NCBI RefSeq assembly: GCF_001544075.1
Contig: NZ_BCNT01000009.1
Span: 95,338 to 159,337, forward strand
Direction: 5' to 3'
Source of the DNA: Comamonas terrae
Lineage (GTDB): Bacteria > Pseudomonadota > Gammaproteobacteria > Burkholderiales > Burkholderiaceae_C
Length of the DNA stretch: 64,000 nucleotides
Position numbers and translations under genes: made by a program. How positions within the stretch are numbered: the first letter of the stretch is position 1; each line of letters starts with the position of its first letter. Below the pieces are notes generated by a model. That model was not told the DNA's origin and did not search any database. It saw only the letters and a program-made list of their open reading frames with translations. Shown piece by piece: positions 51,231 through 57,957 of the stretch.

Positions 51231-52460
51231 TCAGGGCCGGGAGGGCGTGGCGATCCTGGCCTGAACCTCCGCCTCCAGATGGCGCAGCGCCCGCAGCTCG
51301 ATCTGCTGCAGCTGCGCCGCCTGCTTTTCCGGCAGTTCATGCAGCAGCGCGGCTGCGCCGAAGTCGCTGAGCACCATGTCGCCCGTGGCGGGGTTCCAGA
51401 GAACATTGTGGGCGTAGAGGTCGCCATGCAGCAGGCCGCGCCCATGCAGGTGGGCGACGGCGCCGCGCAGCCCGTCGAGCAGGCGCCGGGCGGCAGCAGG
51501 CGCGAAGCGCGCATCTGCGGCATAGACATCCCGCGTGCAGCTTTGCAGGCTGGGCGGCCCGGCCAGCGGCTGCATGGCGGACGCCAGCAGCGGCAAGGCC
51601 ATGGCCAGCGCGCCGCCGGGGCAGCCGTGCACGGCGGCAAGCGGCGTCAGCAGCTGCGGGTGCCGGCCCGCGGACAGGCCGGCGGCCAGCTCGGACTGCG
51701 GCGTGCCGTCGCTGGTCTGCCCGGCCTTGAAGACCTTGAGCGCCATGGCCCGCTCCACGCCGCCGCGGAAATGGCTGGCGCGATGGATATGGCCGCTGGC
51801 GCCTTCGCCCAGCAGTTCATGCACTTGAAGGTCTTGATGGAAAAAGGCGTTTCCCTCATGTGAAGCAAGCGCAAGCTGCTCGCTTTTTTGCGTCATCGGG
51901 TTGCCGGCCAGGGCCAGCCAGGCCAGAGAGGGCAGCGCGAATACCACGGGCGGAACGGCCTCGAAGCGGTTGCCGGCAATGCGCAGCAGCTCCAGCCGCC
52001 CGCATTGCGCCAGGCTGCCGGGCAGCGTGTCCAGCCGGTTGCAGGCCAGCATCAGCTTTTGCAGGCGCGCGCGCTCGCCCAGGGCCGCAGGCAGGGCGCT
52101 GATGCGGTTGTCGGTGAGGATGAGCCAGCGCAGTCGCGGCGGCAGGCTGTCGGCGGACACATGCGTGATCCGGCAGGCCTTGAAGCCCACCATCTCCAGC
52201 TGCGGCATGCGGCCCAGCACGTGCGGCAGCTCGGTGAACGGATTGCCCGAGCCGAACAGGATGCGCAACCTGGAAAAGCGCGTGAAGTCATCGGGCAGGG
52301 CGGTGAGCCGGTTGCCCGAGAGATCCAGGCTTTCCAGCGTGCCGGCCAGTTCGTAAAGCGCGGGTGGAAAGCGGGTCAGTCCATCCGAGAGCCGGATATG
52401 GCGCGCGCCGGCCAGCTCGCCGCTGGCGAGCTGTGCATGAAGCTGGTCGAGTGTAAGCAT
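51231..52460 (-). CDS. Leucine-rich-repeat protein kinase
   Basis: A 409-residue cytoplasmic protein. Residues 20-190 are LRRs of the LxxLxLxxNxLxxLP type (SLDLSGNRLTALPDDF, WLILTDNRISALPAAL, LELLRIAGNRFEAVP). Residues 210-409 form a eukaryotic-like kinase domain with glycine loop GEGASG (218-223), Lys242 in MALKVFK, Glu257, catalytic loop HGDLYAHN (345-352) and DFG at 366-368. The C-lobe is short, ending about 40 residues after DFG without an APE motif. It starts 32 bases after cusF on the same strand, so it may be expressed with the copper operon. Targets unknown. Confidence 0.82.
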   Translation of the reverse strand: MLTLDQLHAQLASGELAGARHIRLSDGLTRFPPALYELAGTLESLDLSGNRLTALPDDFTRFSRLRILFGSGNPFTELPHVLGRMPQLEMVGFKACRITHVSADSLPPRLRWLILTDNRISALPAALGERARLQKLMLACNRLDTLPGSLAQCGRLELLRIAGNRFEAVPPVVFALPSLAWLALAGNPMTQKSEQLALASHEGNAFFHQDLQVHELLGEGASGHIHRASHFRGGVERAMALKVFKAGQTSDGTPQSELAAGLSAGRHPQLLTPLAAVHGCPGGALAMALPLLASAMQPLAGPPSLQSCTRDVYAADARFAPAAARRLLDGLRGAVAHLHGRGLLHGDLYAHNVLWNPATGDMVLSDFGAAALLHELPEKQAAQLQQIELRALRHLEAEVQARIATPSRP

Positions 52461-52492
52461 GGGGCCCGCAGTCTACGCGCCTTCACCAGGCT

Positions 52493-52852
52493 CTAGGGAT
52501 GGGCGGCCTTGTTGATATGCGTGATGCTCAGGGTGCCGCCGTCATCCTCGGCGTGGAACAGCACCTTGTCGCCGGCCTTGAAGTCCGCCGCCGCGCCGGG
52601 GTTCTTCAGCGCAAACACCATGGTCATGGCCGGCATGTCCAGATTCCGGATGTCCTCGTGGCGGATGGTGAGCTTGCCGCCGCGGGTGTCGACGCGCGTG
52701 ATTTCGCCGGCCGTGAGCACGGTGTCCTGGCCGGCGGCGGCAGGCGTGGCGCCGTGGCCGGCATGGCTGGAATGGTCCTGGGCCGCGGCGGGCGCGGCCA
52801 GGGCGGCGCAAAGGCCCAGGGTTGCCACGAGAGAGAGCAGAGTGTGGTTCAT
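52493..52852 (-). CDS. CusF-like periplasmic copper-binding protein
   Basis: A 119-residue exported protein: signal peptide ending APAAAQ, a short His/Gly linker (DHSSHAGHG), then a CusF/EfeM OB-like domain with GEITRVDTRGGKLTIRHEDIRNLDMPAMTMVFALK. His in IRHEDI, Trp position replaced, and the paired Met residues in MPAMTM are the Cu(I)/Ag(I) ligand region. In E. coli CusF passes Cu(I) to CusCBA; no CusA or CusB lies in this window. Last of the copper genes before the LRR kinase. Confidence 0.88.
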   Translation of the reverse strand: MNHTLLSLVATLGLCAALAAPAAAQDHSSHAGHGATPAAAGQDTVLTAGEITRVDTRGGKLTIRHEDIRNLDMPAMTMVFALKNPGAAADFKAGDKVLFHAEDDGGTLSITHINKAAHP

Positions 52853-52879
52853 GAGGTGTTCTCCGGTATCTGGGCGGGC

Positions 52880-53398
52880 TCAGCCGCGGTAGCTGGTGAA
52901 GACGCTGGTGGCTACATCGCTGTTCATCAGGCTCCTGGTGACCAGCAGCACGTCATACGGGTCCTTGCGGCCCCGGTATTCGGGGCCGTCCATGCCCGGG
53001 CTGCCCACAGGCATGCCGGGCACGGCCAGGCCCAGGGCCCTGGGCTTTTGCGCCAGCAGCCTGTGCACGTCGGCCGCCGGCACATGGCCTTCGAGCAGAT
53101 AGCCTGCGACCAGGGCCGTATGGCAGGAGCCCAGGCGCTGCGGCAGGCCCAGCCTGGCGCGCACGGCGTTGTTGCCCGTGTCGTGCACGGTCACGGCAAA
53201 GCCGTTGGCCTCCATGTGGACAACCCAGTCCTTGCAGCAGCCGCAGTTCGGGTCTTTCCAGACCTCGACGGGTATCGGCTTGGCGGGCGTCACTGCCCAG
53301 AGGGCTGGGGTGGCCAGCGCGGCGCAGCCGGCGGCAATGCGGCCCAGCACGCGGCGGCGCCCGGCAGTGGCGATGGAGGGGAGTTGTGTATACGTCAT
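52880..53398 (-). CDS. DUF411 metal-binding protein
   Basis: A 172-residue exported protein. A Tat-like N-terminus (GRRRVLGRIAAGCAALATPALWA) is followed by a DUF411 domain: VEVWKDPNCGCCKDWVVHMEANGF with the CxCC motif, SCHTALVAGYLLEGHVPAADV and GLAVPGMPVGSPGMDGPEY. DUF411 proteins (CopG-like) sit in copper and silver resistance operons and are thought to handle copper redox through the Cys pair. Spacing to both neighbours is under 30 bases. Confidence 0.88.
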   Translation of the reverse strand: MTYTQLPSIATAGRRRVLGRIAAGCAALATPALWAVTPAKPIPVEVWKDPNCGCCKDWVVHMEANGFAVTVHDTGNNAVRARLGLPQRLGSCHTALVAGYLLEGHVPAADVHRLLAQKPRALGLAVPGMPVGSPGMDGPEYRGRKDPYDVLLVTRSLMNSDVATSVFTSYRG

Positions 53399-53423
53399 GG
53401 AAAATCCTTGGTGGGAGTGGATA

Positions 53424-53915
53424 TCAGGGTGTCACGGTGATGGTTCCGCGCATGCCGGCCTGGTAATGCCCGGGGATGAGGCAGGCAAAGTCGAATCGGC
53501 CCGCGCGGTTGAACGTCCAGACCAGGTCGCCGGCATGGCCGGGCGCCACATGGGCCATATGGGGCTCGGCATGCTCCATGGCGGGAAAGCGCTGCATCAG
53601 CCGTGCGTGCGCGTCCAGCGAGGCCGGTGTGCCGAGCACGATTTCGTGCATGGCCTGGCCCTTGTTCGCCACGCGCAGCCGCACGGTCTCGCCAAGCCGC
53701 ACGCTGATGTGCGCCGGCGTGAAGCGCATGTCGTCGCCCATGTCCAGCGTGACGGTGCGCAGGGCGGGCTCGGCCTCACCCGCAATGCCCCAGGGCTTCT
53801 GTTCCCCGAGAGGTGTGGCGGCAGCGGTCCGTTCGTGAGGCAGGCTGCCGTGAGCGAGGGCCGCGGCCGGGCCGGCCAGCAGCGCTGCGGCGCAGACCAG
53901 GTGCAATGTTTTCAT
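53424..53915 (-). CDS. Periplasmic cupredoxin of the copper-resistance operon
   Basis: A 163-residue exported blue-copper-like protein: signal peptide ending AALAHG, then LGETVRLRVANKGQAMHEIVLGTP with the first His ligand, and FDFACLIPGHYQAGMRGTITV with the Cys, His and Met ligands at the C-terminus. The middle has a Met/His-rich segment (MEHAEPHMAHVAPGHAG). This resembles CopI-type cupredoxins of copper-tolerant Proteobacteria. It lies 20 bases after the multicopper oxidase stop. Confidence 0.88.
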   Translation of the reverse strand: MKTLHLVCAAALLAGPAAALAHGSLPHERTAAATPLGEQKPWGIAGEAEPALRTVTLDMGDDMRFTPAHISVRLGETVRLRVANKGQAMHEIVLGTPASLDAHARLMQRFPAMEHAEPHMAHVAPGHAGDLVWTFNRAGRFDFACLIPGHYQAGMRGTITVTP

Positions 53916-53935
53916 GGTGTGTTCCTTGCGCGGAT

Positions 53936-55318
53936 TCAGTGATGTTCGTGGCCTGAGGCGGGCTTGCGCACGCCGGGCGCGCCTGGAGCCCGGCCGGGCG
54001 CCGTCTGGCGGGGGGCCGGTGGCGCCCCCCGTCCGTCGGCCGCGTATTCGTAGGCCACGGTGCCCGCGGGGTGCCGGTACCAGCCCGGGTCGCGGTAGTC
54101 GCTGGCGCCCAGGCCCTTGCGTACCTTGAGCGTGGTGAACATGCCGCCCATTTCCAGGCTGCCGAACGGGCCCTTGCCGCTCATCATCGGAAAGGTGTTG
54201 TCGGGCAGGGGCATCTGCATATTTCCCATGTCGGCCATGCCGCGCTCGCCCATGACCATGTAGTCGGGCACGATCTTCTGGATCTTCTGCACGAGGCCGC
54301 TATGGTCCAGGCCGATCATGGTGGGCACATCGTGGCCCATGGGGCCCATGGTGTGGTGGCTCTTGTGGCAGTGCAGGGCCCAGTCGCCCGCCTCGTCGGC
54401 CACGAATTCCATCTGCCGCATCTGGCCCACGGCCACGTCGGTGGTGACTTCGGGCCAGCGCGCGCCGGGGGGCACGGGGCCGCCGTCGGTGCCCGTGACC
54501 TCGAACTCGTGGCCGTGCAGGTGCACGGGGTGATTGGTCATGGTCAGGTTGCCCACGCGCATGCGCACCCGGTCGCCCTGCCGTGCCACCAGCGGACTGA
54601 TGGCCGGGAAGGACCGGCTGTTGAAGGTCCAGATATTGAAGTCCGTCATCTCGTTGACGCGTGGCGTCATGGCGCCGGGCTCGACGGCGAACGAGCCCAG
54701 CAGCCAGGCGTAGTCGCGCTGCACCTCGGCGATCAGCGGGCTCTGCCCTTTGGGGTGGGTGATCCAAAGGCCCATCATGCCCATGGCCATCTGCACCATT
54801 TCGTCGGCATGCGGGTGGTACATGAAGGTGCCGGGCCGGCGCGCCGTGAATTCGTAGACGAAGGTCTTGCCGGGCGCGATATGCGGCTGGGTCAGGCCGC
54901 CCACGCCGTCCATGCCGTTCGGCAGGCGCTGGCCGTGCCAGTGCACCGTGGTGTGTTCGGGCAGGCGGTTGGTGACGAAGATGCGCACCCTGTCGCCCTC
55001 GACCACCTCGATGGTGGGGCCGGGGCTTTGCCCGTTGTAGCCCCACATGTTGATGGAAAAGCCCGGTGCCACCTCGCGCACCACGGGCTCGGCCACCAGA
55101 TGGAATTCCTTGGTGCCATCCTTCATGCGCCAGGGCAGGGTCCAGCCGTTGAGGGTCACCACGGGGTGGTAGGGGCGGCCGTTGGGCGGCACCAGGGGCG
55201 GGGCGGTTTCGGCCGAGGACTGGCTCGCGGCTTCGGGCAGGGCCGCCATGGCCACGCGATTGACGGCCGTGGCGGCAACGGCGCCGGCTGCCGCTGTAAA
55301 AAAATTACGGCGTTGCAT
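53936..55318 (-). CDS. Multicopper oxidase (CopA-like)
   Basis: A 460-residue periplasmic oxidase, probably oxidising Cu(I) to the less permeant Cu(II). A twin-Arg N-terminus (QRRNFFTAAAGAVAATA) suggests Tat export. Copper ligands are visible: HWHG with His126 and His128, MYHPHADEM, NHPVHLHGHEF and HCHKSHHTMGPM with the type 1 Cys. After the cupredoxin domains comes a Met-rich stretch (MGERGMADMGNMQMPLPDNTFPMM). Its C-terminal tail is proline-rich and ends GHEHH. It follows the outer-membrane factor gene across a repeat element. Confidence 0.9.
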   Translation of the reverse strand: MQRRNFFTAAAGAVAATAVNRVAMAALPEAASQSSAETAPPLVPPNGRPYHPVVTLNGWTLPWRMKDGTKEFHLVAEPVVREVAPGFSINMWGYNGQSPGPTIEVVEGDRVRIFVTNRLPEHTTVHWHGQRLPNGMDGVGGLTQPHIAPGKTFVYEFTARRPGTFMYHPHADEMVQMAMGMMGLWITHPKGQSPLIAEVQRDYAWLLGSFAVEPGAMTPRVNEMTDFNIWTFNSRSFPAISPLVARQGDRVRMRVGNLTMTNHPVHLHGHEFEVTGTDGGPVPPGARWPEVTTDVAVGQMRQMEFVADEAGDWALHCHKSHHTMGPMGHDVPTMIGLDHSGLVQKIQKIVPDYMVMGERGMADMGNMQMPLPDNTFPMMSGKGPFGSLEMGGMFTTLKVRKGLGASDYRDPGWYRHPAGTVAYEYAADGRGAPPAPRQTAPGRAPGAPGVRKPASGHEHH

Positions 55319-55355
55319 ATCAGTCCTCCATGGCGCTTGGGCACCGTCCGCAGGT

Positions 55356-55462
55356 CATGAAACTGGCGGATCTCAAGCCAGGGACACCGAGGAAGGGCCG
55401 CCCCGCACCGAGGGTGTGGTCCCCCTTGCAGGGAGAAGCGGCAAAGCCGCTCAGGGGGTGAT
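55356..55462 (-). repeat. Dispersed 3'-end repeat, copy 3
   Basis: Read leftward, it starts 9 bases after the outer-membrane-factor stop with CACCCCCTGAGCGGCTTTG, forms GCGGCTTTGCCGC, and continues CACACCCTCGGTGCGGGGC, CCTTCCTCGGTGTCCCTGG and ends in CAGTTTCATG. Block order matches copies at 24146, 28481 and 57864. It separates the outer-membrane-factor and multicopper oxidase genes. Confidence 0.75.
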
Positions 55463-55470
55463 GTTTCATC

Positions 55471-56925
55471 TCAGTGGCTTTCATTGTTGGTGCTGGGGAT
55501 GGATGCGGAAGCCTGCGGCGCGGGGGCACCTGGCGGTGTACCGGGGGATGTGCCGGTCAGGGCCAGCTGCAGATCGGTATCGGCCAGCCAGAAGTCGCGC
55601 TGCGCTTCGGTGGCCGCGGCCACGGCCCGGGTCGTGGCGCGGGCCTGGGCCAGCAGCTGCCAGACGCTGGCAAACATGCCGTTGTAGCGGTAGACGGTCT
55701 CTTCCTGGACCAGGCGGGCCAGGGGCAGGACCTCGGCCTGCTGCTGGTGGGCCAGGTCCCAGGCCGTGCGGTAGCGCAGCCAGCTGGTGCGGGCCTCGCT
55801 GCGGGCGGCGATGGCGTTTTCGCGCAGCAGGGCCGCGCTGCGCTCCATGCCGGCCCGGGCCTGGCCGCGCGCCGCGCCGCCCCAGTCGAACAGGGGGATG
55901 GGCAGCGCCACTTCCCAGCCATGCTTGCGGCTTTGCTCTCCGGTGGAGCGGTCCGTGCTGCGGTTGTGGGTGTAGGCCAGCCCGATGTCGCCGAACAGGG
56001 CGTTGACACCGGCCACGCCGTGCCGCTCGGCCATCACGTCCAGGTCGCGGCGCAGGGCGCGCAGGTCCAGGCGCTCGCGCAGCGCCGTGGCTTCGGCATC
56101 CTGGCCCTGGCGCAGCGCCTGGGCCCCGGGCAGGGCCGGCAGCTTTTCGGGCAGCTCGAAGCCCGCCTGCAGGCCCCACAGGCCCATGGAGCGCGCCAGG
56201 GTCTCATGCTCGATCTCGGCCGCCAGCCGGGCCCGGGCAAGGGCGGCGCTGGAGGCCTGCTGGGCGGCAATCTCCCGCGCCTGCTCCAGCTTGTTGAAGT
56301 TGCCGATGGCGCCCATGCGGCCGGCCAGTTCGGCGCCCAGGCTGGCGGCTTCGCTCATGCGCTCGTTGGCGGCCAGTACCTGGCGGGCCGCTACGGCGCG
56401 CAGCCAGGCCCGGCGCGTGTCGGCCGCCACGGTCAGCACCTGCTGCGCGGCGGTCAGCGTGGCCTGCTCCATCTGCCAGCCCTGCCAGCGTGTGCGCCAG
56501 GGAAGGGTGAGGATGTCGATCAGGCCGAAGCCCAGCTGGCGCTCCAGTTCCCGCTCGGAAGCGCTGGTGAAGCGCCCCAAGGTCAGGCTGGGGTTGACCA
56601 GGGTGAGCGCGCGCACGCGTTCGGCATCGCGTATGCCCAGCTCCGCCAGGCGTGCCTGCAGGCCCGGATTGTTGAGCAGGGCAATGCGTACGGCAGTGTC
56701 GGCATCGACTGGCTTTTCCAGCCATTGGGCGATCTGTGCCTGGGCCTCGGCCCGGGCTTGCGGATCGGTGCCGGGCAGACGACTGTCCGGGGGCAGGCGC
56801 TGTTCCAGGTGCCTGGCGACGGCACTGCGCTGGCCGTCGGCGGACAGGCTGGCGCAGCCGGCCAGCACCAGGGCGGCGGCCAGGGCGGCCAGCGGGCGTA
56901 TGGAGGCCAAGGACTGCAATGTCAT
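55471..56925 (-). CDS. Outer-membrane efflux factor in the copper operon
   Basis: A 484-residue TolC/CusC-superfamily lipoprotein: lipobox LAGC in ALAAALVLAGCASLSAD, then two outer-membrane-factor repeats (VRIALLNNPGLQARLAELGIRDAERV; long helices AAQQVLTVAADTRRAWLRAVAAR; WEVALPIPLFDWGGAARGQARAGMERSAALLRE). It lacks the YELDLWGR motif of the OprM group and resembles metal-operon TolC proteins. No inner-membrane pump or adaptor gene accompanies it here. Its ATG overlaps the stop of the small upstream gene. Confidence 0.85.
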   Translation of the reverse strand: MTLQSLASIRPLAALAAALVLAGCASLSADGQRSAVARHLEQRLPPDSRLPGTDPQARAEAQAQIAQWLEKPVDADTAVRIALLNNPGLQARLAELGIRDAERVRALTLVNPSLTLGRFTSASERELERQLGFGLIDILTLPWRTRWQGWQMEQATLTAAQQVLTVAADTRRAWLRAVAARQVLAANERMSEAASLGAELAGRMGAIGNFNKLEQAREIAAQQASSAALARARLAAEIEHETLARSMGLWGLQAGFELPEKLPALPGAQALRQGQDAEATALRERLDLRALRRDLDVMAERHGVAGVNALFGDIGLAYTHNRSTDRSTGEQSRKHGWEVALPIPLFDWGGAARGQARAGMERSAALLRENAIAARSEARTSWLRYRTAWDLAHQQQAEVLPLARLVQEETVYRYNGMFASVWQLLAQARATTRAVAAATEAQRDFWLADTDLQLALTGTSPGTPPGAPAPQASASIPSTNNESH

Positions 56926-57251
56926 GGCTGCTCCTTGCGGTGCATCGAATGCTCCTGGGTCGGGGACGGAGTGGGCTGGGGCCTGCCCGCCTGGCTTTTT
57001 TCCCAGCGCACGATGTCGGCATGGCCGCGCGCAAAGCGGGCCACGGCGGCATTGGCGGCCTTCCAGTCGGCGTCGGCATTGAGGACTTTCCTGCCCGCCG
57101 CCATGGGTGAGGCGTCAAGCGGCCGTGTCGGCGCTGCCGGGTCGAGCAGGGAAGGAGGGGCCGATGGCGAAGAGGGCGGCTCGGCGGCGGCCGGCAGGGG
57201 CAGGCTTGCCGCGATGAGCGGGAGACAGTGAAGAAGCTGCGCAAAGCGCAT
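56922..57251 (-). CDS. Small exported protein of the copper operon
   Basis: A 109-residue protein with signal peptide MRFAQLLHCLPLIAASLPLPAAA, a Pro/Ser-rich linker, then a compact segment with LNADADWKAANAAVARFARGHADIVRWEKSQ and a polar tail ending MHRKEQP. I do not recognise the family. It is translationally coupled to the outer-membrane-factor gene by ATGA and heads the copper gene series, so a periplasmic copper-related role is likely but unproven. Confidence 0.6.
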   Translation of the reverse strand: MRFAQLLHCLPLIAASLPLPAAAEPPSSPSAPPSLLDPAAPTRPLDASPMAAGRKVLNADADWKAANAAVARFARGHADIVRWEKSQAGRPQPTPSPTQEHSMHRKEQP

Positions 57252-57397
57252 GGCGTTTTCCTGAAAACATGAAAAAGATCACGTTCCGCGAGCAGCCTGC
57301 GGCCATGCCTGCTGTTAGGGGCCAGAATGGCCCTAAAGCAAGCAGTATCCAGCGTTGGTTGCTATGAAAATTGCGGACGCACCAAGGGTGTGTGCGT

Positions 57398-57808
57398 TCA
57401 GGGGATGGGGGGTTTGGTGGCCCGCGCGGGTGCCGCGCTGGCAAAGCGCGTGTCGGCCGTTGCGTTCAGGCCGGCTTCGGGGCCGAGGCCGGGCAGGCCC
57501 GGCAGGGCCGGGTGGGCCAGCGCCGAGTGGCAGATGCCGCAGGCGCTGCATGAATGGCCCAAATGGCCGGCGCAGCCCGGGCCGGAATCCGCATCGGCAT
57601 TGCAGTGCTCCGCAGCCTGGGCTGTTTGCGCGTCCTCATGCAGGGCATGGCCGCCGGCGTGCATGCCATGCCCCGTGGGCATGTCGGTGGCCTGGGCAAT
57701 GGCGGGGGGGGCATCATGCGGCGTGGCCAGGCCCATGGCCATGGCGTCGCCCAGCAGGCCGCGGGCGGCCAGCAGCAAAACCATGAAGAGGGCGAGAAAA
57801 CGACGCAT
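57398..57808 (-). CDS. Exported His/Cys/Met-rich protein, CopL-like
   Basis: A 136-residue protein with a signal peptide (RRFLALFMVLLLAARGLLGDAMA) and a metal-ligand-rich body: DMPTGHGMHAGGHALHEDA, then AEHCNADADSGPGCAGHLGHSCSACGICHSALAH with five Cys. This composition and operon position match the small CopL-type proteins encoded upstream of copA-like genes in copper-resistant bacteria. Copper binding is inferred from ligands. It precedes the copper operon by about 150 bases. Confidence 0.65.
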   Translation of the reverse strand: MRRFLALFMVLLLAARGLLGDAMAMGLATPHDAPPAIAQATDMPTGHGMHAGGHALHEDAQTAQAAEHCNADADSGPGCAGHLGHSCSACGICHSALAHPALPGLPGLGPEAGLNATADTRFASAAPARATKPPIP

Positions 57809-57863
57809 GGGCGCAATGATACTGGCAGAGAAGGGGGCAATGGCCTATGGCATTGATGCATTG

Positions 57864-57957
57864 CAAGCCAGGGACGGCCAGCGAAGGCCTGGGCGCGCCG
57901 CGCCGCCCCGAAGCAAAGGCCGTCGTTCCCTGCGGGAAGACGGACAGCGTCTCAGGG
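57864..57957 (-). repeat. Dispersed 3'-end repeat, copy 4 (most diverged)
   Basis: Read leftward, it starts within the ATPase stop codon (CCTGAGACGCTGTCCG) and runs through CTTCCCGCAGGGAACGACGG, GGGGCGGCGCGGCGCG, AGGCCTTCGCTGGCCGTCC and CTGGCTTG. Block order follows the other copies, with the CACCCTCGG block altered. Confidence 0.6.
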
